The notes under the pieces: generated by a model
What the model was told of the DNA's origin: nothing
What the model saw: the letters and a program-made list of their open reading frames with translations, nothing else
The model's database searches: none
Program-made: the position numbers and the translations under genes
Shown: positions 1 through 7,866 of the stretch, piece after piece
How positions within the stretch are numbered: the stretch's first letter is position 1
How the letters are laid out: each line of letters opens with the position of its first letter
Source of the DNA: DASZHJ01 sp035517495
GTDB lineage: Bacteria > Pseudomonadota > Alphaproteobacteria > ATCC43930 > CGMCC-115725
NCBI GenBank assembly: GCA_035517495.1
Contig: DATIYT010000032.1
Coordinates: 1-64,000, forward strand
Direction of reading: 5' to 3'
DNA length: 64,000 nt

Positions 1-401
1 TGGCCGGCGGAGTGGATGTGCGGGGCGCTCGGTGTCTCGCGCGGTGGGTTCTATGCTTGGCTGACCAGGCCGCGCAGCGTTCGCAGCCGTGCGGATGAAG
101 AGCTGGGTGCGAAGGTGCGCGCCAGCTTTCTGGCGAGCGACGGCGGGTGTGGCGCGATCTCCTGGCTGAAGGCATCGCCTGCGGCCTTCACAAGATCGAG
201 CGATTGATGCGACTAACCGAGCGCTCCGCGCGCAAGGTGTATCGGACGCGGGACCAGGCTAAAGCCGCCGTCTTCGACTACATCGAACGCTTCTACAATC
301 CGAAGCGCCGACACTCGACCATCGGATACATAAGCCCTGTGGAGTTCGAGATGAAGGCCGGATTAGCTTAAGCACGCGTCAACCAAACCGGCAGCAGGCC
401 A
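1..401 (+). pseudogene. IS3-family transposase (OrfB) remnant, right end of an insertion sequence
   Basis: The plus strand reads like the N-terminal part of an IS3-family OrfB (VSRGGFYAWLTRP, the helix-turn-helix region that precedes the integrase core). After a frameshift near 150 it continues as VWRDLLAEG, then jumps straight to the extreme C-terminus (AVFDYIERFYNPKRRHSTIGY), ending at 371. The DDE core is missing, so this is a deleted, inactive copy. The element runs off the left edge of the window. Its right end is probably the CA at 400-401, because IS3 elements end in CA and the reading frame of the neighbouring minus-strand gene breaks exactly there. The boundary is inferred; the family assignment is firm. 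Confidence 0.85.
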
Positions 402-626
402 GTAGTCGTTCCAACAGCCGGACCTAAAGTCGTAGAGAGCGGGAGCGACGGCTGTACGTACGTTCCATCCTGCTCGGCCCGACGACTCAATTGCGGCCCT
501 GCGTGCGTGGTATGCCTCTTCGATGCGGCGATAGGGATAACTGGAGCTCACGCCTCCATCCTCGGTCCAGGTATCGAATTCATAGCCGGCAGTTCGCTTT
601 AAAACCGATCCAACAATGATATGCAT
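363..626 (-). pseudogene. Small protein with YDFRSGCWND motif, C-terminus cut by IS3 insertion
   Basis: The ORF starts at ATG 626, preceded at 9 nt by a clear GGAGG; an ATG at 635 lies inside the ribosome-site spacing. It encodes about 87 residues with no signal peptide. Its C-terminal part carries APALYDFRSGCWND-YWP, closely matching APILYDFRSGCWND---RYWP in the secreted protein at 14567-14914. Directly after YWP the frame enters the insertion-sequence end and stops after about 10 residues, so the original C-terminus is lost. Function unknown. Shared Cys and Trp residues suggest a small family; whether this truncated product is made cannot be told. Confidence 0.55.
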
Positions 627-696
627 GGCAAGCATCCTCCAAGGCGATATGTGTCCGTAATCGAGTTCCGGAAAATTTGCTAACCAGCGACCGCTC

Positions 697-819
697 CTAG
701 CCGAGAAGCAGGTAGGATGACACTAATCCGCTCATGCACGTCATAACGACGGCGACAATCCTCTCAGCCAAAGTCCACGTTCGCCAATCGGCCTTCAAGT
801 CTCTCACCGCGCTCCGCAT
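697..819 (-). CDS. Predicted 40-residue single-span membrane protein
   Basis: A short minus-strand ORF, from ATG 819 to TAG 697, is preceded by GAGGA six bases upstream. The product starts with a charged segment (VRDLKADWRTWTLAER) followed by a hydrophobic stretch of about 20 residues (IVAVVMTCMSG-LVSSYLLLG) reaching the C-terminus. This is the layout of a small inner-membrane protein with a cytoplasmic N-terminus. It is transcribed toward the truncated gene at 363-626, about 70 bases downstream, so the two may form one transcript. No family is recognised. The good ribosome site and clean amphipathic-to-hydrophobic design support it; the short length limits confidence. Confidence 0.45.
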   Translation of the reverse strand: MRSAVRDLKADWRTWTLAERIVAVVMTCMSGLVSSYLLLG

Positions 820-1383
820 CTGTTTTCCTCAGCTGGTAGTGCCGATCGAGTTAGCTCTACAGCCTCGCGGTACTATTCGATCGCACCGAGCTACTGAACC
901 TTATAACGGGAATATGAGCGATGACGCTGAGGTCGGCTTTTGCAATTTGTGCGGAATGTTATGTTTCTTCCGCAAAGGTAAATCGTGATAGCGTCACCGG
1001 CAATTCGCGCCACAACAGCGGAGCCAACTATACAGGTCATCGAATAAGGTCGGTAGGAACGCTCTCAATCCATGCCTGTGCAGCGCCGTTTGCCCTTTGG
1101 CTCAGGCCGCTCGAAGATGGGCGATCTCGTGCTCATTGGCCGCGAGAAATTCGCGAAGAGATTCTGAGTTCAGGGCCAGCGTGCGCATCGCCGCTTGAGC
1201 GTACACACCCATGTCGGCCCCACCTATCATCCTCAATTTAGTCTGGTGTTCCACGCCACTCACAGCATGGAACTGATATTTCGGCGTTAAAAGCCAAGAG
1301 GGGAGCCGCAGCTCCTCGTAGGCTTCTCGTAGGCTTCAGAAGATACCGCTGATGAAACGCGTCCAAAACGCACGAGGTCCCAC
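820..1383. other. Gene-free stretch
   Basis: I see no convincing gene here. The plus-strand open frames (734-988 and 921-1241) lack ribosome sites and have unnatural composition. Just before the next gene there is a small tandem repeat of TCGTAGGCTTC around 1317-1336; the same word recurs near 2487. The promoter of the gene at 1384 should lie in this stretch, but no element is clear. Confidence 0.4.
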
Positions 1384-2073
1384 GTGAACAGGATCGCTAA
1401 AGTCGGCTGCGCAGTCGCGCTTTTGCTTCTTATGGCTTGTGAATCCGCGAGCAGCGCGGAGCGTTCCGTGGTTTATGTTATGAAACATCCGACTTACGGC
1501 AACATCGGCATTCTGGTAGCGAACATCGATCAATCTGGCGATGTCACACGTGTCGCGTTTCATCGTCATATAGCGGTGAAAGCATTAGGCTTGGTCGTGT
1601 ACCGGCAGGATGCCGAAGGTGTCGAGGTTTTTCGTGGCGGCCGCCTCATTTCCCTCGAGAGCAGCGCAGACGACAACGGCAAACATCTTGAAGTTCACGG
1701 GGCGGCCCGCGGCGAGCAGTTCATTATCAGCTCGCCATCAGGGACTCGTGCGGCTCCGGCAGAGGTTATCCCCGCGGATCCCTGGTTCATCAGGCACACT
1801 GGAGAAGGCACTCTCGTGACCCCGATGACCGGCAAGATTCTGAACATGCGTGTCAGTGGTGGGGATGAAGTCAACATCGCGATTCAGAATATCCACGTGC
1901 AGGCGCGTCACTTCATCGTTGCTGCTACTGATCGACAGCAGGAGGTGTGGTTGGATCAGGACGACGTGCCTGTAATGTTTCGTACCGTAGAGGACGGAAA
2001 TCAGGTGGACTTCATTCTGAAAACACCGGCGACAGATGATGCCACCACTCGCACTGCGAACTTCCCTCAATGA
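1384..2073 (+). CDS. DUF6134-like secreted or lipid-anchored protein
   Basis: The 229-residue product starts at GTG 1384, six bases after GAGGT. It opens with a signal sequence: basic MNRIAKVG, a hydrophobic core, then LLMACESASSAERS. Cleavage could be by signal peptidase I after SSA, or at Cys19 if LMAC is used as a poor lipobox. The mature part starts VVYVMKHPTYGNIGIL and is rich in beta-strand-like segments; this pattern resembles the DUF6134 family of periplasmic proteins that often starts with H-P-x-Y/F-G-x-I-G. No catalytic motif is visible. It stands alone on the plus strand between decayed genes. The family call is from memory of the motif. Confidence 0.65.
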   Translation: MNRIAKVGCAVALLLLMACESASSAERSVVYVMKHPTYGNIGILVANIDQSGDVTRVAFHRHIAVKALGLVVYRQDAEGVEVFRGGRLISLESSADDNGKHLEVHGAARGEQFIISSPSGTRAAPAEVIPADPWFIRHTGEGTLVTPMTGKILNMRVSGGDEVNIAIQNIHVQARHFIVAATDRQQEVWLDQDDVPVMFRTVEDGNQVDFILKTPATDDATTRTANFPQ

Positions 2074-2172
2074 TGGTCCCGCTGGATACGTATACGCAAC
2101 GCCGGTAGTTCGAGAAGCTATGCGACTACGCGGCTAGCGATGCAAGACCAGTGGGGCCGAACGTGATTCCCG

Positions 2173-2355
2173 ATGAATCTTGGCGAGTGGCAACTCTACT
2201 ACCAGAAGCGAGCCACTATGACGCGCCGAAGAGCTGCTAAGGCGCTATGGCAAGGAATCCGCGACGCTCTCCTTGAGATAGCCGGGGAATATGACCAACT
2301 CGCGGAGCGCGAAAGCAAAGCAGCGGAGGCAATTGAGAAACTACCACCGGCCTGA
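2173..2355 (+). CDS. Possible short cytoplasmic protein of unknown function
   Basis: The 60-residue frame contains LEIAGEYDQLAERESKA, a helix that recalls the end of many short rhizobial proteins of the form LxIAxxYDxLAER. The upstream half is basic and less family-like. There is no good ribosome site before ATG 2173; an internal ATG at 2218 is an alternative. It may be a decayed member of that family rather than a working gene. Confidence 0.3.
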   Translation: MNLGEWQLYYQKRATMTRRRAAKALWQGIRDALLEIAGEYDQLAERESKAAEAIEKLPPA

Positions 2356-2540
2356 TCGGCACGAACTCGTAGTTGCGGGTACATGCCGGGTCATCCTGGA
2401 TTTGTCCCATTCCACGGCATTCCGTCGCTTCGCAACGTGGAACTACAATTTCTGCATTTCGAGCCAAAAGGAGTCATGGCGCAACTCGTAGGCTTCTGTC
2501 TACGGCTAAAGGTCGACGCGCGCGGCACGGGAGCGATTCA

Positions 2541-3036
2541 ATGGCCAAGAGGGCCAATCCAAAGTTCATCGGTGCCTTTGTCATCGGCGCAGTGGCGTTG
2601 GTCGTCTTGGGCGTGCTCGCATTCAGCAACCAAAGTCTTCTAAAACCTAAAGACAAGGCCGTTCCGTTTTTTTTGGACAATCACTGACCGGCCTCGACGT
2701 CGGTGCACCCGTTACATTCCAGGGCGAAGTCAACGTCAACTTCGATTTCCATCCTAGGCGACCTCGGATCACGCCGATAAGTTGGTGAGCGATGCCGACG
2801 CCGATTTGCCGCAACTTGTCTCAAGCGCGCAGCAGATGCTGAAATCGGCGACTACGGCATTCAACCAGGCGGATCAGACGCTCCGCACAGCGCAAAACGT
2901 AATATCACCGGAATCTCCAGTGTACTTCGAAGTCATCACTACTCTCCGAGAAATTAAGGATGCCGCAAAGTCGATCCGCGTCTTGGCCGAATATATCGAG
3001 CGGAATCCCAATGCCTTGTTGATGGGAAAGAAGTGA
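2541..3036 (+). pseudogene. MCE/MlaD domain protein (PqiB-like), frameshifted and internally deleted
   Basis: From ATG 2541 the frame encodes a typical start of a PqiB/MCE protein: MAKRANPKFIGAFVIGAV, one membrane span, then LLKPKDKAVPFF. The frame breaks in a run of eight T at 2668-2675. In the next frame the homology continues as SLTGLDVGAPVTFQGE. Most of the MCE repeats are then missing, and the C-terminal part resumes at about 2782 (LPQLVSSAQQMLKSA, ending YIERNPNALLMGKK). Intact family members are several hundred residues long and bridge the inner and outer membranes for lipid transport. A second fragment of the same family lies near 44630-44820. Confidence 0.75.
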
Positions 3037-3073
3037 GTGGATTCACGAACCACCGCGCGGACGCGCAATACCG

Positions 3074-3232
3074 CTAAGCAGATTTGGACGATAGCTCGTC
3101 CAGCAACCCCTTCGCTGCCACCAGATCGCCGGTTCCTCGTCCCTCGGTGAAGCGATCATAAATCGCTCGGAGCAGTTCGTGGGCCGCAGCGATGCGTCCC
3201 TGATCGCGCCAGGGCCGGAATCACGATGTGCT
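3074..3232 (-). pseudogene. C-terminal remnant of adenylate cyclase/ATPase-TPR type protein
   Basis: On the minus strand, ending at the stop 3074-3076, the sequence reads WRDQGRIAAAHELLRAIYD then RFTEGRGTGDLVAAKGLLDEL. This is the characteristic last segment of large class III adenylate cyclase-like proteins with an AAA-type ATPase and TPR repeats (commonly ...DLLAPVYGWFTEGFDT-DL-EAKALLDEL). Everything upstream is absent, replaced by the histidine kinase end. It cannot be functional by itself. Confidence 0.6.
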
Positions 3233-4789
3233 GCCCGCGTCGATAGGCACGGTCCATTGAAAGATAGCGCCACGAGGCTTGTTCGCGCTCGCCCACAAAT
3301 GTCCACCGTGCGCTTCTATGATGGATCGGGAGATCGATAGTCCCATCCCCAAGCCGGTCGACTTGGTAGTGTGGAAGGGTTCGAAGATACGCTCAAGACC
3401 CTCCGCAGGCAGCCCCGGCCCCGAATCCAGGACCGTGACCAGCACGTCAGACTTTACTCGCGCCGTACTGATCAGCAACTCTCGCGCCCCCTCGGCAACC
3501 GTGCTCATCGCCTCTACGGCGTTGACGATCAGATTAAGGGCGACCTGTTGTAATTGGATCCTGTCCCCTTTTACGAACGGCAAGCCGTCGGCGAGCTCTG
3601 TCTGCACCGAAACGTCGTTCTTCACTGTTTCGGCGCGCGTGAGCTCGATTACCTCACGGATTGCGTCATTGATGTCCAACGGATGCACCCGCGGCGGCGC
3701 CTTTTTGACGAGATCACGGATGCGATCGATGATATCACCCGCTCGCTTGCCGGCTTTGACGATGCTCACAAGCGCTTGCCGCACCTCCTCGAAATTCGGC
3801 GGCCGCTCGCCCAGCCAGCGCAAAGCCGCCTGAGCGTTGCTCACCGTCGCGGTGATCGGTTGGTTCACTTCATGAGCAATCGAGGCGGTCAGCTCGCCCA
3901 AAGTTGTGGCGCGCGCGACGCGCGCGAGCTCGGCCTGCGCGCGACGCAGCGCCTCTTCGGCGCGCGACTGCACCAAGCCGATGCGCGCCTCCTCCAGTTC
4001 GCGTGCTGCCTGGACGCGCTCGGTAATGTCGCGCGTGATCTTGGCGAATCCGATCAACTGGCCGCTGTCATCCTTAAGTGCGTCGATCACCACATTGGCC
4101 AAGAAGCGGCTGCCGTCCTTGCGCACGCGCCAGGCTTCGGCCTCGTACCGGCCATCGCGGGCGGTGATTTCGAGCGATTGCTGCGGCACATTCGCTTCAC
4201 GGTCCTCCTCGGTATAGAAGCAGGAGAAGTGCTGGCCAATGATCTCCTCGGGGCGGTAACCCTTGATGCGCTGTGAGCCCCGGTTCCAATTGGTAACGAT
4301 ACCATTTGTATTGAGCATGTAGATCGCGTAGTCGGTGATGCCGTCGACCAACACGCCATAGCGCAGTTCGCTCTCGCGCAGAGCCAGTTCGGCTGCTTTG
4401 CGCGCGGTGATATCGACGATCGCTGACAGCACCATTGTTCCCTCGTCGGTCTCGATCGGGTTCAAGCCGATTTCGACAGGAAACTCGCTGCCATCCTTCT
4501 TGAGACCGTAGAGATCGCGCCCGGCCCCCATCGGCCGCGAGCGCGGATGGGCAGAAAATGTCTTCCGCAAATCCGGGTGATGACTGCGGAACCGCTCGGG
4601 TACGAGCATCTCTACCGGCTGCCCCATCAGCTCGGCCCGCGAGTAACCAAAAACCCGCTCGGCCTGAGTATTGACCATGACAATCTTGCCGGCCCTGTCG
4701 ATCATCACCATAGCGTTTGGCGCCGCCTCGACGACTAATCGGAAGCGACGCTCGTCGGCGGATTCACCTTTGGAGCTCCTCAACGGCAT
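3221..4789 (-). CDS. PAS-PAS sensor histidine kinase (FixL/NodV style)
   Basis: From ATG 4789, which has GAGGG just upstream, the product is 522 residues. Residues ~15-130 and ~145-260 are two PAS domains, each ending in a D-I-T-x-R/E junction; a short coiled coil follows to ~290. The dimerisation helix carries the phospho-acceptor His306 in IAHEVNQPITA. The ATPase domain shows the N box (NLIVNAVEAM), DSGPGLP and GLGMGLSISRS. There is no membrane span, so it is a soluble sensor. PAS1 has PERFRSHHP and, 20 residues after the second His, GAGR. The spacing equals that of the haem ligand His and Arg in FixL, but many non-haem PAS domains share it. A TTG start at 4870 is possible. No response regulator is adjacent; the FixJ-type regulators are 30 kb away. 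Confidence 0.88.
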   Translation of the reverse strand: MPLRSSKGESADERRFRLVVEAAPNAMVMIDRAGKIVMVNTQAERVFGYSRAELMGQPVEMLVPERFRSHHPDLRKTFSAHPRSRPMGAGRDLYGLKKDGSEFPVEIGLNPIETDEGTMVLSAIVDITARKAAELALRESELRYGVLVDGITDYAIYMLNTNGIVTNWNRGSQRIKGYRPEEIIGQHFSCFYTEEDREANVPQQSLEITARDGRYEAEAWRVRKDGSRFLANVVIDALKDDSGQLIGFAKITRDITERVQAARELEEARIGLVQSRAEEALRRAQAELARVARATTLGELTASIAHEVNQPITATVSNAQAALRWLGERPPNFEEVRQALVSIVKAGKRAGDIIDRIRDLVKKAPPRVHPLDINDAIREVIELTRAETVKNDVSVQTELADGLPFVKGDRIQLQQVALNLIVNAVEAMSTVAEGARELLISTARVKSDVLVTVLDSGPGLPAEGLERIFEPFHTTKSTGLGMGLSISRSIIEAHGGHLWASANKPRGAIFQWTVPIDAGSTS

Positions 4790-4964
4790 CGCCCTCGACG
4801 TGGGTGAGAGATTGACCCCAATACTATAACTGTTTGCGTGGATTGTCTCTGCTGCTTCCGGCTCAACCAATCATTTCTGAGTTCATCGCTCTGTTCAAGG
4901 AAATCCCGCCGAGACGGGGGCCGAAGAGCTTCGACCTCGACCTGCTCATGGAGCAGGGGTGATT

Positions 4965-5999
4965 TTACGCGGTTGGTCGCGCGATCCAGGTTTCGGCCGC
5001 GTTACGGCCGCTCTCGCGCAGGCGTTTGAGAAAACCCCAGCCGAGATTCGCTGCATTCTGGTCTGCAAGCCCTTCGAACTCGTCCTGGGCGGAGATCCGG
5101 TCTATTCGCAGGCGGCGCAGCTTCGGCGTCGCACCCACGCTTATCCCGATCTTGACGGCCTCGATCTCGGCGTTGAGGGTTGAGTTGAAATTGATCTGGT
5201 CGATCCTCTTCAAGATTTCGCGCGACGTCTTGGGCAGCCGGTCTGACTTGGCCGGCGTCACCTGCACGACAAGAATATTGGCGGCATCCGAAGCTTGCAC
5301 CAGCGGAATAAGTGGCGGATTCGCGACATAGCCGCCATCCCAATAGGATTCGCCATCGATCTCAATTGCGTGGTGGATTAGCGGCAGACAGGCGGAGGCA
5401 AGTACCGTCTCGACGCTTAATTCCGACTCCCGAAATATCCGCAACTGGCCGTTGCGCACCCGCGTCGCGGCGATCAGCAACTTCACCGGCGATTGCGCTC
5501 GCAACCGTTCGAAATCGATCTCCGCCGCGAGCGCCTGGCGCAGCGGGTTGAGATCGAACGGATTGGATTGGTAGGGCGACAGCGTGCGCGCAAAATGGCT
5601 CAAGCTGGCACCCATCGTCGCTGAGGCCAGGGCTGTTATCGGCAGGTACGACGCCGAATGGCTCATCCGCTTCCAGAATCGGGCGAGTTTCGCCTTGGCC
5701 TCCGCGCGGTTCTCGATCATGCCCGAGGCCACAAGCACGGCATTTACTGCGCCGGCGCTCGCGCCGCTGATCGCATCGAATCTGATGTCGCGCTCCTCAA
5801 GCAGCCGATCGAGAACGCCCCAGGTGAACGCTCCGAACGAGCCGCCGCCTTGAAGGGCGAGCGAGAGAGGCCGCTCGGAAGCGGTGCCGCGGAGCGCCCG
5901 CACCAAGGCGCGCGACAGACCGAACGCACGCCGCAAGCGCCCGCACCGGACCACCGCGGTGGCGTTCTCCGCTCTCGATAGGATCCACGAATGCTGCAT
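4965..5999 (-). CDS. Patatin-like phospholipase
   Basis: This is a serine lipid acyl hydrolase of the patatin/RssA type. The oxyanion loop GGGSFGAF, the nucleophile elbow GASAG and the catalytic DGG (in YWDGGYVANPP) are all present in order, as expected for a Ser-Asp dyad enzyme. The conserved core begins at PLSLALQGGG. The open frame extends far upstream, but ATG 5999 (start MQHSWILSRAENAT) lies inside a ~95-bp repeat shared with the FUSC operon promoter, so a GTG at 5954 after GGAGAA is an alternative start. Product length is about 344 residues. It is transcribed alone, downstream of the MscS gene on the same strand. Confidence 0.85.
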   Translation of the reverse strand: MQHSWILSRAENATAVVRCGRLRRAFGLSRALVRALRGTASERPLSLALQGGGSFGAFTWGVLDRLLEERDIRFDAISGASAGAVNAVLVASGMIENRAEAKAKLARFWKRMSHSASYLPITALASATMGASLSHFARTLSPYQSNPFDLNPLRQALAAEIDFERLRAQSPVKLLIAATRVRNGQLRIFRESELSVETVLASACLPLIHHAIEIDGESYWDGGYVANPPLIPLVQASDAANILVVQVTPAKSDRLPKTSREILKRIDQINFNSTLNAEIEAVKIGISVGATPKLRRLRIDRISAQDEFEGLADQNAANLGWGFLKRLRESGRNAAETWIARPTA

Positions 6000-6045
6000 C
6001 GCATTTCTTAGGCGACGTAATGGTATGCCGCGTCGCAATGTAGCG
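5951..6045 (-). repeat. Dispersed ~95-bp repeat, copy 1 (leader region of the patatin gene)
   Basis: This stretch is nearly identical to 11181-11277. The common core includes GGCGTTCTCCGCTCTCGATA, a conserved ATG reading MQHSWILSRAENAT on the minus strand, and TATGCCGCGTCGCAATGTAG. The two copies differ by scattered substitutions and a 2-bp indel. Both sit at the 5' end of a minus-strand gene, so a shared promoter or leader is likely. It does not look like an IS end or a palindromic REP element. Confidence 0.75.
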
Positions 6046-6260
6046 CTATTGGGCATCAAGCATTCTCCATGGAAAGCTGCCGCTCTTTCTTCCTTGGATG
6101 CCTCAAAGTGGCGTACTTCCCACCGAGCGACCGAATCAGTCGCTACACGCGGCAGACGGCGCTCCCGGGATGTGCCATGGCGTACATCCGGGGAGCGGCG
6201 CAGGTGCGGTGTGCTGCTACGTGGGGCTGCGCGCTCTGAATGCATCGCCGTCATTGATTC

Positions 6261-7838
6261 TCAGCACGCGAAGATCGTCATCGTGCTGGAGGACGAGGCC
6301 AACCTCGCGATCCTCCTGGCGACCCAGTTCAAATGAAAGAGACTCTTCATGCGCGTCGCCAGCCACTCTGCGAGATCTTCTTGATGCCGACCATGATCCG
6401 CAAGTTGTTCGAGCCGCTCGCGCTGTGTCGCCTCGCGGCGCGCTAAGATCTGGCCAAGTTCCGTCGCGATCGTCGGTCTTGCTTTGAAAATGGGGGCGAG
6501 ATTGTCTTTTGATATTTCATAAAGAACCGCGTTCGTAAGAGCGACGAGCTTTGCCGATGCGACAGCACCCGTTAGCACACTGGCCTCGCCAAACCAGTCG
6601 CCTGGACTAAGCCGACGCAGCTCAACTTCCCGCTCTCCCTCTTTGCGAGATGCCACGAGAACGCCAGAGCGGACGATAAACAGCGCATGCAGTGCCGAAC
6701 CGGCTTCGACAATTGTTTCGCCCGCCCGACAGGACTGTCGCTGCATTTTTGCGGCTAGCGAAGCGCGCTCTTCCTCGGTTAGAGGCGCAAAGATGGCCAG
6801 ATGGCCCAGCAATCTTTGCGGCGCCTTTTGTGAATCGCGCTCGAGGAATTTCAGGGTTGGCGCGAACTGCGTGCCCGGCGGTGGTGCCAAACGAATGCCC
6901 GCGGCGAGACAATGACGCTGAACGAGATCGAACAATTCGTTCTGGGCATTGGAACTCGCAGAGATGTCGGACACGAAAAAGTAGAGTTCGCAATCCATCG
7001 ACACGGCGTTGAGCGATTTGATGGTGACCGTTGGGCGCGGCGTATGGAGAATCCGATTGCTGCTGAGAAGAGCGGATTCAAGAATCGTGCATATGGTCGA
7101 AGGGAGCGCCGTCGGCTCGATCCCCAGGCGTATGCTCATTCCGTGGGCTTTGTTTGGTTGGCCGAGGTTGACGAGCTTGGACTTGGCGATCGCACTGTTC
7201 GGCACAATTGCAAGATCGTTGCTGCCTGTGACGATTTGCGTCTCTCGCCAATTCATCTCGACGACCTTTCCTTGCGTCTCGCCGTCGAAGATCACCCAAT
7301 CTCCGGGACGGTAAGGCTTCGCCAGGTTGAGCACGATGCCGGAAAACACATCCCCCAGTGTGCTTTGAAGAGCAAGGCCGAGGATGATTGCAATCACGCC
7401 CGATGTGGCAACCAAGCCGCTCACCGGTATGTCGAAAACATTTGCGACGATGGCGAAGAAGGCACCGAGGTAAATGAGACCCGCCAAGAGATCCTGCTGC
7501 AGGCGGGTCTCTCTGGGTTGGGTTTCGAGAATCATGAATGCACGGATAAAGCCGACCAATAGCCGACATGCCGCAACCCACCAGACCACTTTATAGACGC
7601 TGACCACCAGATACGTCGTCGTCCCGACTATGCTTGGCGTGGGCAGGTAAGGAACGACGCCGGCAAGGACGAGCACGATCGTGAAGCCAATAAAGAACGC
7701 CAGGTGGCTGATGAATCGGCCGACCGGGCGAGATTTGAATGCAAACCGCGTAACGGCAAAGCCGATAAGGATTACTACCCCGGCGAGGAGGAGCCGATCG
7801 TCAAGCACTGACGCGAAATCGATGAGGCTATCTATCAT
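6261..7838 (-). CDS. MscS-family channel with C-terminal cyclic-nucleotide-binding-type domain
   Basis: The 525-residue product has about four to five N-terminal membrane spans, the MscS pore helix and beta domain (GVIAIILGLALQSTLGD, then SGIVLNLAKPYRPGDWV), and from ~350 to 470 a cAMP/cGMP-binding-type domain (FGEASVLTG). This is the architecture of bacterial cyclic-nucleotide-gated MscS homologues. The phosphate-binding cassette lacks its usual arginine: the expected G-E-x-R-x-A is G-A-V-A-S-A, so nucleotide binding may be lost or changed. The gene follows the HlyD-type gene by 28 bases on the same strand and may be co-transcribed with the efflux operon. Confidence 0.85.
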   Translation of the reverse strand: MIDSLIDFASVLDDRLLLAGVVILIGFAVTRFAFKSRPVGRFISHLAFFIGFTIVLVLAGVVPYLPTPSIVGTTTYLVVSVYKVVWWVAACRLLVGFIRAFMILETQPRETRLQQDLLAGLIYLGAFFAIVANVFDIPVSGLVATSGVIAIILGLALQSTLGDVFSGIVLNLAKPYRPGDWVIFDGETQGKVVEMNWRETQIVTGSNDLAIVPNSAIAKSKLVNLGQPNKAHGMSIRLGIEPTALPSTICTILESALLSSNRILHTPRPTVTIKSLNAVSMDCELYFFVSDISASSNAQNELFDLVQRHCLAAGIRLAPPPGTQFAPTLKFLERDSQKAPQRLLGHLAIFAPLTEEERASLAAKMQRQSCRAGETIVEAGSALHALFIVRSGVLVASRKEGEREVELRRLSPGDWFGEASVLTGAVASAKLVALTNAVLYEISKDNLAPIFKARPTIATELGQILARREATQRERLEQLADHGRHQEDLAEWLATRMKSLFHLNWVARRIARLASSSSTMTIFAC

Positions 7839-7866
7839 GGTGCCGGAGCCGCGCCCAAGGTTTCCG

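Noticed and set aside
734..1241. Plus-strand open frames of 84 and 106 codons before the DUF6134-like gene
   Set aside because: No ribosome site, odd composition and no family features; a better-supported small gene lies on the opposite strand at 697-819.
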